Made by a program: the position numbers and the translations under genes | Shown here: piece after piece, positions 23,428-35,830 of the stretch | Layout of the letters: the number at the start of each line of letters is the position of its first letter | How positions within the stretch are numbered: the stretch's first letter is position 1 | Assembly (NCBI GenBank): GCA_019671005.1 | Contig: CM033752.1 | Span: 26,854,969-26,918,968, forward strand | Length of the DNA: 64,000 bases | Direction of reading: 5' to 3' | Source of the DNA: Hibiscus mutabilis | Taxonomy: Eukaryota; Streptophyta; Magnoliopsida; Malvales; Malvaceae | The notes under the pieces: model-generated | What the model saw: only the letters and a program-made list of their open reading frames with translations | What the model was told of the DNA's origin: nothing | Database searches by the model: none

Positions 23428-24457
23428 ATGGGACCAAGACATGAGATGAGAGCTCATTTGGGCAGTGTAGTAGATAGACATGAGGATGAGTTACCTCCCC
23501 CACCACCGAATCCCCCTACTGATGTTGAGGTTGAGGGTGGTGCGCCCAGGCACCATAAGGACCTATCTTTGGTGATATGACACCTTCAGTCCAAGCAATG
23601 ACTGGAGCTTTTCAGGCGGCCATAGCTAGGGTGCAAGTACTTGCACTGACACCTGTAACTGAGAATATTGGGCTGCCCTTGGAGTGTTTACGTAGCTTGG
23701 GTGGTACAGAGTTTAGAGGTTTGGTTCCTGAAGCGGTCGAGGAATTATTTGCTAGTACCGAGAGGATCCTTGGTCAGATGGAGTGTTTTGATGCTCACAA
23801 GTTGAGTTGTATTATGTCGTTGCGCCAAAGAGATGCTTACAGTTGGTGGACAATTGTTGTGTGGGTGTGGCACCTGCTGATATAACTTGGGAGTTCTTTT
23901 GCGCTACTTTCTATAAGAAGTATTTGGGCACCCGTTATCATGATGAGAAGAAGCGAGAGTTTATGGCCTTAGAGCAGGGAAACATGTCAATATCAGAATA
24001 TGAGATCTAGTTTGTCCGGTTGAGCAAGTATACTCCTAAGTTAGTTCCTGATAAGCGCCAGCATTACGAACGGTTCTGTTATAGGCTGGTGAAGGAAGTA
24101 ATGATGTATATGTTGGCTACAGATTGTTCAGAGTTTGATGTCCTGGTTTCCTGAGTGAAAGACATTGAACAAAATTTAGGGTTGTTTGCTCAAACTGAGA
24201 GCTCTTCTATTAGGAAGAGACATACTGAGATGGATGGTGGCCAAGACCGCTATAAGAGCCATAGAGATAGGAGATACTGACCTGATTAGAGGCGAGGTGA
24301 AAGTAATGCTGGACGCGACCTACAGGGTCAGAATGCTTATGCTGAAGTACCTGAGTGTAGAAGATGTAGAATGAAGCACATTGGGGAGTGCTGGGATGCC
24401 TTGGGTACATGTTAGAGTTGTGGATCACGGGATCACCTTAGGCAAGATTGTCCACAG
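23428..24457 (+). pseudogene. Tekay-1 gag with zinc knuckle, broken
   Basis: The ATG at 23428 opens MGPRHEMRAHLGSVV and a proline-rich stretch, then shifts frame near 23570. The Ty3/gypsy capsid-type segment follows: GTEFRGLVPEAVEELFASTE and FDAHKLSCIMSLRQRDAYSWW. A second frameshift near 23870 leads to TWEFFCATFYKKYLGTRYHD and FMALEQGNMSISEYE, matching the usual 'F...Y.....R..K..EF..L.QG.MSV.EY' block. A CCHC zinc knuckle at 24410-24451 (C..CGSRDHLRQDC) carries a TAG inside it. Several further stops are present. Gag would form the particle and bind the RNA; this copy cannot. Confidence 0.85.
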
Positions 24458-25870
24458 TTGGCTAGCGAGGGGCAAGCTACTACACGAGCTGTTGTGCCAC
24501 AGAGAGGCCATGGGCATGATCGTGGACATTTTCAGCATAGAGATGATGGTCAGAGAGTGGTTGCTTACACCGTTGAGGTTCAGCCTGAGTATGGTGGACC
24601 AATGAGTGTTTTTGCACACCGTGTTAGAATGAATGATACCGATATGATTACAGGTACATTTACTTTACAGTATATACTATTGCTTTCATTGATAGATTCT
24701 GGTTCTACATATTCATATATCATGCACGAATATGCTTACTTGCTTGATATACCCGTAAAGGTGTTAGATGTTGGTATGATAGTAACTAGTTCCTTTGGTG
24801 AGACGATAGTGGCTAGGAGGATGTATAAGAGGTGTCCTTTGATGGTTCAAGGGTATGTGTTTGAGGCTGACTTGATGGAGTTACTTTTTCATGGTTTTGA
24901 TGTAATTTTGGGGATGTATTTGTTATCTGAACATCGGGCTGTGGTAGATTTTGAGACCAAGCAAGTTTCGTTAAGACTTGTTGAGGATTATGAAGTGGTA
25001 GTTATGGGCGAGAATGTCAAATTCTTGTCCAATGTTGTTTCAGCTTTAGAAGCGCGAAAGATGATAGAGTTTGGGGATCAAGCATACCTAGCTTATGTTA
25101 TTAACCTGAATATGAAGGAAGTGGGTGCCCAGGATATTCGCACTATTTATGATTTTCCAAGAGTGTTTCTAGAAGAGTTGTCGGGTTTACCGTCGAATAG
25201 GGAGGAAGAATTCTATATTAAGACGTACGCAGATACGACTTTAGTGTCGATTGTACCATATCGTATGGCACTGAAGGAATTGAAGGAGCTGAAGAAACAG
25301 TTGCAAGAGTTATTGGTTCGAGATTTCATTCGGCCTAATTTTTTGCTGTGGAGAGCACCAGTGTTGTTTGTAAAGAAGAAGGATGGAACGATGCGGATGT
25401 GTATAGATTATCGGTAATTGAACAAGTTAACGATTAAGAACAAGTATCCTTTAGCAAGGATTGATGATCTGTTTGATCAATTTTAGGGTGCAACCATGTT
25501 TTCCAAAATTGATCTACAGTTTGGATACTACCAGTTGAAGGTGAAGGATAAGGATGTACCGAAGACAGCTTTTCGTACGCGCTACGGGCATTATGGGTTT
25601 CTGGTGATGTCGTTTGGGTTGACAAATGCACCAGCAGCATTCATGGATATGATGAATAAGGTGTTCCAAGAGTTTTTGGATCAATTCGTGGTTGTGCTCA
25701 TCGATGATATTCTGGTGTACTCACGTACCGAGGAAGATCATGATTGACACCTTCGGATTGTGTTGTAGGTTTTGTTGGACAATAAGTTTTATGCTAAGAT
25801 AAGTTAGTGCGAGTTTTGGATCAAGCAAGCGATTTTCCTTGGTCATGTTGTCTCAGCTGAGGGTATTCGT
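24458..25870 (+). pseudogene. Tekay-1 protease and reverse transcriptase, broken
   Basis: The frame open from 24458 to 25417 covers the aspartic protease (SLIDSGSTYSYI; catalytic DSG at 24695-24703) and RT blocks LSGLPSNREEEF and PVLFVKKKDGTMRMCIDYR. RT continues at 25496-25747 with MFSKIDLQFGYYQLKV, GLTNAPAAFMDMMN and the active-site motif LIDD at 25697-25708, where the family has YIDD or LIDD. The same frame then reads FLGHVVSAEGI. In-frame stops lie at 25415, 25484, 25745, 25766 and 25805. Most sit where relatives have Gln or Arg codons that one C-to-T change converts to a stop. The region would make cDNA from element RNA. Confidence 0.9.
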
Positions 25871-26460
25871 GTGGATCCACAGAAGATTGAGGCTGTTGTG
25901 AATTGGAAGCAACCAAAGTCGGTGTCAGAGGTTCATAGCTTGGCAAGATATTACCGGCGCTTTGTAGATGGTTTTTCAAAGATTGTTGCTCATTTGAAGA
26001 AGTTGTTGCAGAAGAATGTAAGTTTTGAGTGGACAGAAGGTAGACAACAAGCTTTTGACAAGCTAAAAGAAGCTTTGATGCAAGCTCCCATCTTGATTCA
26101 ACCTGAGTCGGGGAAGGAGTTTGTTGTGCATCGCGACGCATCCTACGTGGGTTTGGGGTGTGTTTTGATACAAGAAGGAAGGGTTGTAGCTGATGCATCT
26201 AGGAAGTTGAAGGTGCACGAGCGCAACTACCCTACGCATGACATTGAGCTAGCTGCAGTGGTTTTTGCGTTGAAGATTTGGCGACAATATCTTTACGATA
26301 AGAAGTGTACTACGTACACGGATCACAAGAGTTTGAAGTATTGATGTCACAGAAAGAATTAAATCTTAGGCAATGAAGATGGTTGGAGTTGCTTAAGGAT
26401 TATGATATGACAATTGAGTATCATCCGGGTAAAGCTAACGTGGTAGTTGATGCTCTAAGT
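25871..26460 (+). pseudogene. Tekay-1 RNase H, broken
   Basis: After the RT connection segment (ARYYRRFVDGFSKIVAHLKKLL), the RNase H domain shows its acidic residues: FVVHRDASYVGLG (first Asp), NYPTHDIELAAVVFALK (Glu) and YTDHKSLKY (Asp). The frame then breaks; after it come RWLELLKDYDMTIEY and HPGKANVVVDALSRK, the usual end of the domain, with a TGA at 26374 where relatives have Arg. The enzyme would remove the RNA strand during reverse transcription. Confidence 0.9.
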
Positions 26461-26639
26461 AGAAAGGTTGCGGTGGAGTTGAGGGCAATGTTTGCGCGAT
26501 TGAGCATAACGCAAGATGGTGGGTTGTTGGCAGAGTTGCTGGTGAAGCCATCATTGATATAGTTGATTAATGAGAAGCAACCGTATGAAGACTCGTTGGT
26601 ATCACATGTCAATGACATCTTAGATGGTAAAGAAATAGA

Positions 26640-27986
26640 TTCTTGTTTTAGTAGTGAAGGAGTTTTGTGTTTCAATGGTCGAGTAGTGGTGCCGAGTGAT
26701 GAGGAATTAAGGCAACTATCTTGACTGAGGCACACTCAAGTCCTTTTGCAATGTATCCGGGGAGTACAAAGATGTATCAGGATTTGAAAAGAAGTATTTT
26801 TGGGTTGGTTTGAAGAAAGATGTCGCAAATTCTGTGGCTCGTTGTATGGTTTGTCAGTGTGTTAAGGCTGAGCACCAGATCCCTTCGGGGTTATTGCAAC
26901 CGTTGCAGATTTCGAAATAGAAGTGGGAAAGAGTTACCATGGATTTTTTCTGGTTTACCCTTGACGTCATCAAAGAATAATTTTGTTTGGGTGATTATGG
27001 ATAGGTTTACAAAGTGTGCACATTTTCTGGCTGTGCATATGACGTATACTTTGGATAAGCTTGCGAAGATGTATATTCGAAAGATTTTGAGGTTGTACGG
27101 GATGTCTAACTCCACTATATCTTATAGAGATACACGTTTTACAACGAGGTTTTGGGAGTGCTTGTATAGAGATTTGGGTACGCGGTTGAATTTTAGTACT
27201 TCGTATTAGCATCAAAAGGATGGTCAGTCTGAACTCGTTATCTAAGTGTTGGAAGATATGTTACGATGTTGCATCATAGATTTTCAAGGGTCATGAGAGA
27301 AATAGTTACCTTTAGTTGAGTTTGCCTATAACAATAGTTATCAAGCCAGTATCCGGATTGCTCCGTACGAGGCATTGTATGGGAGGAAGTGTCGCACACC
27401 ACATTATTGGGCAGAGGTAGGGGAGAAGTATGTTTCTGTACCGGATGTATTAAAAGATACCAATGAGAAAGTGAAGCTTATAAGTGATCGGTTGAAAGCA
27501 GCTTCGGATCGGCAAAATTCATATGCTGACTTGAAGTGTAGGGAGATAGAATATGTGGTGGGTGATCGTGTGTTCTTGAAGGTTTTGCCTTGGAAGAAGG
27601 TGATGAGGTTTGGACGAGGGACAAGTTAATTCCTAGGTTCATTGGGCCTTTTGAGTTGTTGGAGCATGTTGGTCCAGTGGCATATAAGTTGAGGTTGCCT
27701 ATTGAGTTAGAAAAGATACATAATGTTTTCTATGTATCGATGCTTCAGAGGTATAGATCAGATCCTTTACATGTGATGCCAGTTGAGGAGATTAAGCTGA
27801 ATCCGGATTTAGCCTATGATGAAGAGTCGGTGAAAATTATGGATTCAAGTAGCAAAGTTCTTCGAGAAAAGACTAGAGTTTGTGAAGGTGTTGTGGCGGC
27901 ATCGTGGTGTTGAGGAAGCCCCTTGGGAAAGCAAGGATGACATGTTGAAGCAGTTTCCTCATTTCTTTCCTTCAGGTAAATTCTGA
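26640..27986 (+). pseudogene. Tekay-1 integrase with chromodomain-like tail, broken
   Basis: The HHCC zinc segment is visible as EAHSSPFAMYPGSTKMYQDL and VARCMVCQCVKAEHQ across a frameshift. The catalytic core includes TMDFFxGLPLTSSKNNFVWV (first Asp), SYRDTRFTTRFWE (second Asp) and GQSELVI.VLEDML (Glu), with stops between. The C-terminal part at 27375-27913 (YGRKCRTPHYWAEVG, IGPFELLEHVGPVAYKLRLP, KIHNVFYVSML) is in two frames. A last frame reads HRGVEEAPWESKDDMLKQF before a stop at 27984-27986, the end of a Tekay-type chromodomain. That domain is thought to steer insertion to heterochromatin. Confidence 0.88.
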
Positions 27987-28000
27987 GGATGAAATTTCTT

Positions 28001-28014
28001 AAGATGGGGAGATT
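28001..28014 (+). other. Polypurine tract of Tekay-1
   Basis: AAGATGGGGAGATT directly precedes the TG of the 3' LTR. The upstream 'gaggatgaaatttctt' is the sequence that usually precedes this tract in plant chromoviruses. Confidence 0.88.
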
Positions 28015-31000
28015 TGTAACGCCTGGAAATTGGGCCTAGAAGTTAGTCGGATCAAATAGACGGTTCATGAGAACCGGGTTAGGCAATTCAAGCTAGTTTC
28101 AGAAATTAAATTGTATAAAATTATTTTTTGTCAAAATAAAATATGGAAAATTTGTGAAATACTTAATTGATATTTTAAGTATTTTGCTAAATTCAGTTTG
28201 AAATAATTAAATTTAATTATGGGACATTTTGGTCTATTGACTAAAATGAAAAGTTTGCAAAACTATTTTTGGTGACTAAATCGTAAAAGGGTCAAAACTT
28301 AGAATCTTTAAGGAGTTATTTGACCAACCTTTTCAATCAGAATTCTCTCTTAATTTAGGATATTTTTAAAGTTTTTTAATTATCTTTAATAATAAAATAA
28401 AATAGGATTTATTAAAAAAGATTTTAGTTTTACAAAAACACTTTCTCACTTAACTACTTTTCATCCAACTTTTCTCTCAACTTTTCCCACCAACCAAACT
28501 AAGATTTTCACTTCAAAATCCTCAGAAATCAATTCTTATTGATTTCCTTTTTTGTTTCCTAATTGATTTCATCAATTCCTATTGCTAAATTCATTTGGAT
28601 TTCAATCAAACATTGCCAATTAAGGGAGAAATCAATAATTAGAGGTGATTTTCGTTTCTCTCCTCTAATTAAAGGTTCTTTATTGAAATTCCTAAGTTCT
28701 TGATCCTTTGTTACCGATTTTTGTTATGGAATTACGTTTTAAATATAGATTTGTTAATTAAATTGAGTTTTTTTGTAGAAATTGAGTAAAAATGGATTTC
28801 AATCTGTTTTGCAATGAATATAATTGGTTTAGATCTATTTTAAGATGTGTTTTGATGTTAAAAGGAACGGCTAATCAAAGAAATCTCGAAACTATATGAA
28901 TTGCTAATTTTCTAGGTTTTTTAGAGTTAGTTTTTGATGTGATCCTAGTGTTGTAGTGTTGCTGGAGGCATAAGAACGATTTTAGAATGTTTTTGGATCT
29001 TAATTGATGTTGTTAAGATGTTGAAATCATTAAGTTTTGGCTGGGCTTTGTTTAGATGAAGTTTGGTGTTGTTTTCGGTTGTTTCAGATTGGCGTTTGGT
29101 AGCTTAGAGGTAGGCCAAGTTGAGATTGTTGTTTGCTGGGGGATTTTTAATGCATGGATGTGCATTAACCCTCTAGTTTTATTTGGGTAAAGCATGGGAA
29201 TCGAATCCTTTGGCTTTTGAAGACATCGCGAAAGCTTTAGAGGCTTGAACACGTATCGGCAAGTGGGCGATTGGTTGTTGATGAGTGTAAATGTGTTTGA
29301 CTGCCTTAAAAGTTTTGAAAGAAGTTGTGGGAGATTAGAATAAGTTTGAAACACTTATCTAAGCTCAAAAGTAAGTATCGGTTGAGCTCTCTCTCATTTT
29401 TCAGCTTTGGAAAATACATGTTTTGAAATCAAAAGATGTTGCAAATGATTATATATGTTGAGCGTTGTGAAAAGCAAATGATTTATGAAAGCATGTTGAA
29501 GTTGCTTGATTACATGTTGAAATGTATTGATAGAAATGGTTAGAGTTAATGCATATGCAAAACAATAAGTTAATTTGGTTTAAATGGGTATATTGGCTAA
29601 TGGCTGAGGTAAAAATGTAATCGGATATAGTTGCATGCCATAGGATTGTTAGTGCACTATAAAAAGTCACCTCATGTGTGTCGAGGGGTTGTAAGTGTAC
29701 CGTTGACTCTACCATGAGAACCGCAGAGGTTGAGGCGGGTAAAGGTTTCATTTTCTCTCGCTGGTGGATTTATACATCCAAACCGTTGAGGTGGGTGGAG
29801 GTTCTGTTACTCTGGTTATAACCGTAAAGGTGGGCAAGTGTGTCGTTACTTCAGTTGAGGTATGTATGTGAAGTGGTTGTGGGAACCACTTGTGAATCCG
29901 TGTATCTGATGTGTTTTTGTAGGTTGGAAGGAACTTGTTTTGAGTCACTTGAAAGCCAATATACTAATTGATATATCATGTGAAATGGATTATATTTGTA
30001 TAATGTGGTTTTTATACGTGAGACTCTTTAAGCTTGTACATAGAGACTTTGGCAATTGAAGCTTAAATTTAGGTAGAGATGAAATCCATGATACATGGGA
30101 TGTAAATGCTTTTAAATGTGCATTTGAAAGAGGTTGTTGAAGCATGAGATAATTTTTTCATGGACAAGTAGATTTGGTTTAAATAATTGATGAGTGTTTT
30201 AGTGAATCCCTCACTAAGCTTATAGCTTATGCTCTCTTTTCTCATCAATGCAGAGAAATAGGCCACTCGAACAACAAGGGTGCATGGAAGGATCCAAGGG
30301 TTGTGACTTTTCAAAGTATGGTTTCATATGGGCTAAGTAGTAATAAAAGACAATGTGACCAAGATGTGTTTGAGAGGTTTATTTTGAGGACTCTCTGTTT
30401 GTATAAGTTTGATATGATGTTTTAGACTTGTAAGAAGTATAAACTTTGGTTTTGAGGGGTTGGGGAACCATATGCATGCTTGGGTAGAGACCATACCTAT
30501 AGGAAAGTGTCTTGATTATGCCATGTTGTGAATGTTGCTCTACTATGCTGTCATGTTTGAGAATTTGTTGTTTGTGAAGTCCTATGATGTTTTGATGATG
30601 TTTGGGTTAGGTTAGATTGGGCAAAAGTGTCATATGTTAGACCAAGAGGTCATTACAAGTCTGTCCGTACCGGTACGGGTCCTTAGGGGATCGATATGCG
30701 GGGACCTATCTTGTCTCAATCTGGTAAAAAATGCCTAGGCGTACCAATACGGTTAAATTAAGTCTGGTTTCGGTACACGGCTTATCGTATCAATACGGTC
30801 TTTTGCTATTGGAATTCCATTTTTTTAAGATCACATACCCGTACCGATATGGCTGAGGACCATATCCATACGCCTTTGTATTTTAGACTGTATCAAAACG
30901 AAAAGCACCTGCACCGGTACGCAGGTAGTTATTTTAGTTAAGATGCTTTCTAAAGTTTGTTTCTTTGCTATTTGGTCCATGTTCCTTGTATATGCAATTA

Positions 31001-31346
31001 AATGAGTTTGGATGGTTAATTTAAGTTGTAATTTAACCTGAAGGCATAAAACATGAATAATTAAGAATTGGTAACTTTAATTTCACATAAGTCCTCTTAA
31101 TTAGCTAAAATTACATTTTAGTCCTTAGTTTGCGAAATCGAACAATTGGATGTCAATTCGACGCCCAATTGGGTTGTAGTCTTCATCATAATCAATATGT
31201 TCACCTTAGGGCCTATTTATGCATTTAGATAAGATATAAAGAAAAAATGGACCTTTTAAATGTAAATCGTCCGAGTTTGTCTCGATAAACCCTAATGTAG
31301 CTTGCTCGGTTCGGTCTGGCGATATGACCGGGTCAAAAGGGTTACT
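28015..31346 (+). repeat. 3' LTR of Tekay-1
   Basis: 3332 bp from TGTAACGCCTGG to AGGGTTACT, uninterrupted. It serves as the reference for reconstructing the 5' LTR. Relative to that copy it lacks a stretch after 'gaaaatacat' near 29417. Confidence 0.93.
30655..30930 (+). repeat. GTACCGATACG-type motif cluster in the Tekay-1 3' LTR
   Basis: The same cluster as 22446-22740, with 'ccgtaccggtacggg', 'gcgtaccaatacgg', 'ccgtaccgatatgg' and 'gcaccggtacgc'. It lies 415-690 bp before the LTR 3' end. Confidence 0.85.
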
Positions 31347-31351
31347 GATGT

Positions 31352-31962
31352 CCTCACGACAGTTCAGGTACCCTTTACTTTAAATCCAACCCGTATATAA
31401 TGAGCTGTAGGAGCCAACCTTTCAAGCCATGCGAAACTCTGCCCGTTTAACGATCATTCTTTAGGCTTTAATTGCCTTTATTTTCTATTTATGTACAGTT
31501 TTTTACTTGTTTTATTTTTTACTTTATTTTATTCATTCGTTTTAATCTAGACTGTTCTATTTTTCCTTTTCTCTTTTTGATCACATCATATTTGCCCCAT
31601 TCATTTTGCATTAATTGCATGACACCATTATAACATTTTAATTTTTGCATTCCACCAACATGAAGTATTGATTCACGACTGGTTTCCAATTTGAAAAGAT
31701 CCATTATCGGGAGAAAGCCTAGTACTCTAGATATCAATGCGACATTCAAAAGTTTTCAAATGAATCTCGTATATTCAGAAATTATGCCACGAAACCATTT
31801 TTGAATCAATACCTTTGCATTTAGGACTTGCACTTTGCATTTACATGCATTCATTTTTAAAAAAATTTAGACTGATCCTTGGGATGTCCCGTGGTAGTGA
31901 TACTGGATAGAGCAAAAAGTCAACCAATTTAACACCCTTAAAGAACTCGATGCAAGACCAAA
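31352..31962 (+). other. Tat/Ogre leader, part after Tekay-1
   Basis: Non-coding leader resuming with 'cctcacgacagttcagg' and running to the gag start. It is T-rich with no supported coding. Confidence 0.6.
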
Positions 31963-33509
31963 ATGACGAATGAAGATAGATTGGACCGCATTGAACAAAT
32001 TCAAAAGAGCATGCAAGCAGATTTGGCTAAGAAGCTAGAGGACCAATTAGCTAAAGCCCAGAAAGATATGAAGGAGCAAATCAAGAATACCAACAAGATA
32101 TGCTAGTCCAAATAGCGTAAATGCTAGGACATAAACCCTCGAGCAAGGAGAGGCCTTTTTCGCAAATCCTACAAAAAATCCCACTGATATGAACGAAGGC
32201 CTATGTATCCTTTGAGGTTTACTCTTACTCACGTTAATGATCAACCTGACCTTCCATAATACTTTCTCGAGGAAAATCATCACTACATCAGACCGGCGCT
32301 TATCACCCTATGACTATGCCCACCACATCGGGAGTTAAGCCCGAAGGAAATCAAGCTAAAAAATTTGTCTTAGAAATGGATCGATTGGTCGAAATCAAGA
32401 AACCAAAAATGGTGACTTCAAAAGAAATTGAGGACCGATGTAAGCAGCCCAAGGAAAAGATGGAAGCCATGGAGGTAGTAGATACCTTCAGTGGATTTGA
32501 TGCTAATAAACTCAGCCTTGTCTCAGACTTGGTGCTACCCCCTAAGTTCAAGGTCCCAGAATTCGAGAAATATGATGGGAAGAGTTGTCCTCGTGCTCAT
32601 CTGACCATGTTTTGTCGAGGGATGACATGATATGGTAGAGATGACAAGTTATTAATCCACTTTTTTCAAGAGAGTTTAACAAGATCTGCCACTAGATGGT
32701 ATAATCAATTGAGTCGTCACCAGATAAAATCATGGAAAGACTTGGCCAAGGCTTTTCTAGAGCAATATCGGCATGTCAATAATATGGTACCAGACCAATG
32801 GACTTTACAACACATGAAGCAGAGGCCTAACGAAAGCTTTTGACAATACGCACAGCGTTGGAGGGACTTAACGACACAAGTTCAACCCCCACTTGTTGAG
32901 AATGAGATATTGGTCATATTTATCCAAACATTAGAAGGCCCAATTCTAGATCGCCTTATAGGAAATGCAACTACCAATTTTGTTGATCTGGTGCTATCTG
33001 GTGAGCTCATTGAGAATGTTGTTAAGAACAGTAAGATCGATGCCGATGGAAGTTTTTCCTATAAGAAGTCGTCGTATGGAAAGAATGACAATGAAGTGAA
33101 TGCTTCGAGAGTTTATAATGTTAGTCTTTCAAAGCTGGAAATAGTTATAAAACCCAAAGCTACGAGTTTTCATGGTTCCTTAAGCCAAGTTTTTGGACAA
33201 AGGAAGAATACCAAGAAAATAGAGTTTACTCCGCTACCAGTTTCCTATAGAGAACTATACAAACAATTGTATGACAGCCGTTTGGTAGCACCTTTCTACC
33301 AAGCTCATGTACAACCTCCTTTCCTAAGATGGTATAACGCCAACACGAGATGTGACTATCACGTAGGGTAAGTAGGCCACTCAATCAAAAACTACCTAGG
33401 CTTCAAAAAACTTGTGGAAAAGTTTATTAAGCTTGGGGTGATAAGTTTTGAAGACTCAGTTGGGCCAGCCACAAGCAAGGATCCCCTACCGAAGCATGAA
33501 AATGTCTGA
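31963..33509 (+). pseudogene. Tat/Ogre gag, broken
   Basis: The ATG at 31963 opens MTNEDRLDRIEQIQKSM, a heptad-like, probably coiled-coil N-terminus, ended by a TAG near 32104. A frameshift leads to the frame from 32310: LVLPPKFKVPEFEKYDGKSC, DKLLIHFFQESLTRSATRWY, SWKDLAKAFLEQYRHVNNM and QYAQRWRDLTTQVQPPL, the well-known Tat/Ogre Gag blocks. The C-terminal part holds TRCDYHVGxVGHSIKNY, the 'C.YH.G..GH....C' zinc-like motif whose last Cys is Tyr here, then KLVEKFIKLGVISFED. In-frame stops lie near 32628, 32842 and 33369, with a final TGA at 33507. Confidence 0.85.
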
Positions 33510-34319
33510 GTACATAAATGATGCATTTTTTTGAGAAAAACGTGTATGAAATGAGCCCATGCCTAACGAGTCCGAATATTACATTATTATTACCAAAACA
33601 GGCCCCCTTGCAGTTTTCATCTCTTTTAAAGTGATGTTCTTTTGTGTATCTCACTTGCTTAAGCCCAATGACAGTGAACGGCTTTTATAAGGGCCAAAAC
33701 TACAAGGTTCAATGGAAAATACATTTTGTTCACCTTAATTTGATCGTACCCATGCGTAATATGAATCAAAATCTATATATAACCTACACCCTGATTTAAT
33801 GTGACCATAACATGAAGCATCATAATTTTCAAAGTTCAAATTTGCTACAAATCATTTTTGTAAGGGGCATACACCTGGAAAGATAACTCCACAGGGATAT
33901 AATCAAAGCCAAGGAAGATTAGGGAATTTTTGAAAAACAAGACTGAGAACTTGATCTGACCAACATAGAATCAGGGGCATCCCTTTGAGGGGCAAAAACA
34001 TCATTCACACATTCATTAAGATCATTTAACATCAAGTGTATGCATCATACATTCATACCAATTATCATGCATTTAGATTAAACATGCACATTAGGCATAA
34101 AATTACGGGAATTAATGATGCATTTTTTTTAGCAAGAACGTAGAAGAAGGTCCAGGGAAGAGACCAAAGAACCTCAACTGTGGGGGCAAAGACATGATAA
34201 CCAACCTCTAGCCCCAAAAGAGGCCAAACATACAAAAGTGCCAAAATCTCAAGATAGAAGGTATCAACGACAAAACTTTTTGGAAAATCACTAACAAACA
34301 TTTTGTTTCATTTTTTAGG
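33510..34319 (+). other. Non-coding Tat/Ogre-derived sequence after gag
   Basis: No protease or polymerase motif follows gag. The block 'ggggcatccctttgaggggca' (about 33972) and the repeated phrase 'aatgatgcattttttt' (33516, 34113) suggest 3' untranslated sequence of the element. A large deletion of pol is inferred. Confidence 0.5.
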
Positions 34320-35830
34320 ATCTCGCTTCTTTGCTAGTGATCTCACTTTTCTAAATCTTGTCTCTCTTAGTGGTGTAGCAGATCAAGCACTTTGTGGATT
34401 ATGCCTCTAGCAGTGATGGTAGCCTAACCTAGTTTGAATCTCATATCTCCGTTAATGGTGTAGTGGATCCCACATTTTCTATATATTGCCTCTCCATCAG
34501 TGGTGTAATAGATTAAGTATTTTGTGGATTATGTCTCCGTCAGTGGTGGCAGTCCAACCTAGTTCAGATATTGTCTCTCCGTCAGTGGTGTAGCAAATCT
34601 AACCCTATCTAGGTCTTGTCTCTTCGTCAGTGTTGTAGCTAGACCAAACTTCTTTCTCGAATCTTATCTTCCTTATAGTTATAGCTCAAAAAGAGAGAGA
34701 AAATCAAGAAAAAATAAAAAATCAATCAAAAGCTTCATCCTCTGATTCTGACCCTCCGTTGATGGAGTGGCTTGGTTCAAGTTATTGCTATCTCATCTGG
34801 TTTCTCCATTGATGGTGTGTTTGGGTCCAAGTTGGTTTCACCCGATCTTATTTCTCCGTTGATGGTGTGACAAGATCCAAGCTGTTGTTATCCAATCTTA
34901 CCCCTCTGTTGATGGTATGGTTGGATTCAATATCTAACTTCGTCCTACCTCTTTGTCGAGTGTTGTAGCTAGGCCAAATCTACTCTTTCAGATCTTGTCT
35001 CTTTGTCGATGTTGTAGCTGAATAACCTTATTGACTTTAGACCTTGCCTCTTCGTTAGGCGTTGTAGCTTGGTCGAACTATACTATCATCTAGTCTTCCC
35101 TCTTCATAGGGTGTTGTAACCGGGCTAAAATCTACTTTTTAGATCTTGACTCTTCGTCAGTTTTACAGATGGATCAAACCGTGCCTCTTCATCGGTGTTG
35201 TAGTTCGGTTAAATCTTGGTCTTGCCTCTTCGTCGGTGTTGTAGCTAGACCAAATTTATTGACTTCTGATTCAACCTCTTCATCGGTGTTGTAGCTGGAT
35301 CAACCTTACAGACTTCAGACCTTGCCTCTTCGTTGGTGTTGTAGCTAGGTTAAACCCTATTAACTTCAAGTATTGCCTCTTCATTGGTGATGTAGCTGGA
35401 CCAAATTTACTAACTTCTAATCATGCCTTTTCATTGGTGTTGTAGCTGGATCAACCCTACTAACTTCAGACCTTGCCTCTTCGTTGGTGTTGTAGCTGGG
35501 TCAAACCTTACTAACTTCAGGTCTTGCCTCTTCGTCGTTGTTTTAGCTGGACCAAATTTACTAACTTCTGATCATGCCTCTTCGTCGGTGTTGTATCTGG
35601 ATCAACCCCATTGACTTTAGATCTTGCCTCTTTTTCAGGTGTTATAGCTTGGTCGAATTACTATTCTTCAGTCCTGCCTCTTTGTCAGGTGTTGTAGCTG
35701 GGCCAAATCTACTCTTTTAGATCCTGTCTCTTTGTCAGAGTTGTAGCTGGATCAGACGTAAGAATCTTCATCTTTTGATCATGTCTCTTCATTAGTGTGG
35801 CGGCTAGATCAAAGCTATTTTGGCAAGTCC
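34320..35830. repeat. Tandem array of 50-bp units in the Tat/Ogre element
   Basis: From about 35225 to 35630 units repeat every 50-51 bp and read 'cctcttcgtcggtgttgtagctgg' followed by a variable 'atcaaccctactgacttcagac'. From 34320 to about 35160 a more diverged form with 'tctccgttgatggtgtgg' and 'gtctctccgtcagtggtgtagc' recurs at irregular spacing. About 25-30 units in all. The short plus-strand open frame at 35423-35614 is only a translation of the repeat. Confidence 0.88.

Larger units (their letters stand above)
14662..31346 (+). mobile_element. Tekay-1: complete Tekay-type chromovirus (Ty3/gypsy), decayed
   Basis: Two long LTRs flank a 4.9-kb gag-pol region ordered gag, zinc knuckle, protease, RT, RNase H, integrase and chromodomain-like tail. 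A perfect TSD GATGT (14657-14661 and 31347-31351) bounds the element. The outermost LTR bases are mutated (TA for TG at the start, T for A at the end), but the TSD and the paired LTRs fix the limits. After excising two nested solo LTRs, the 5' LTR is 3370 bp against 3332 bp for the 3' LTR, an independent check. Without nested insertions the element is about 11.6 kb. Confidence 0.92.
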
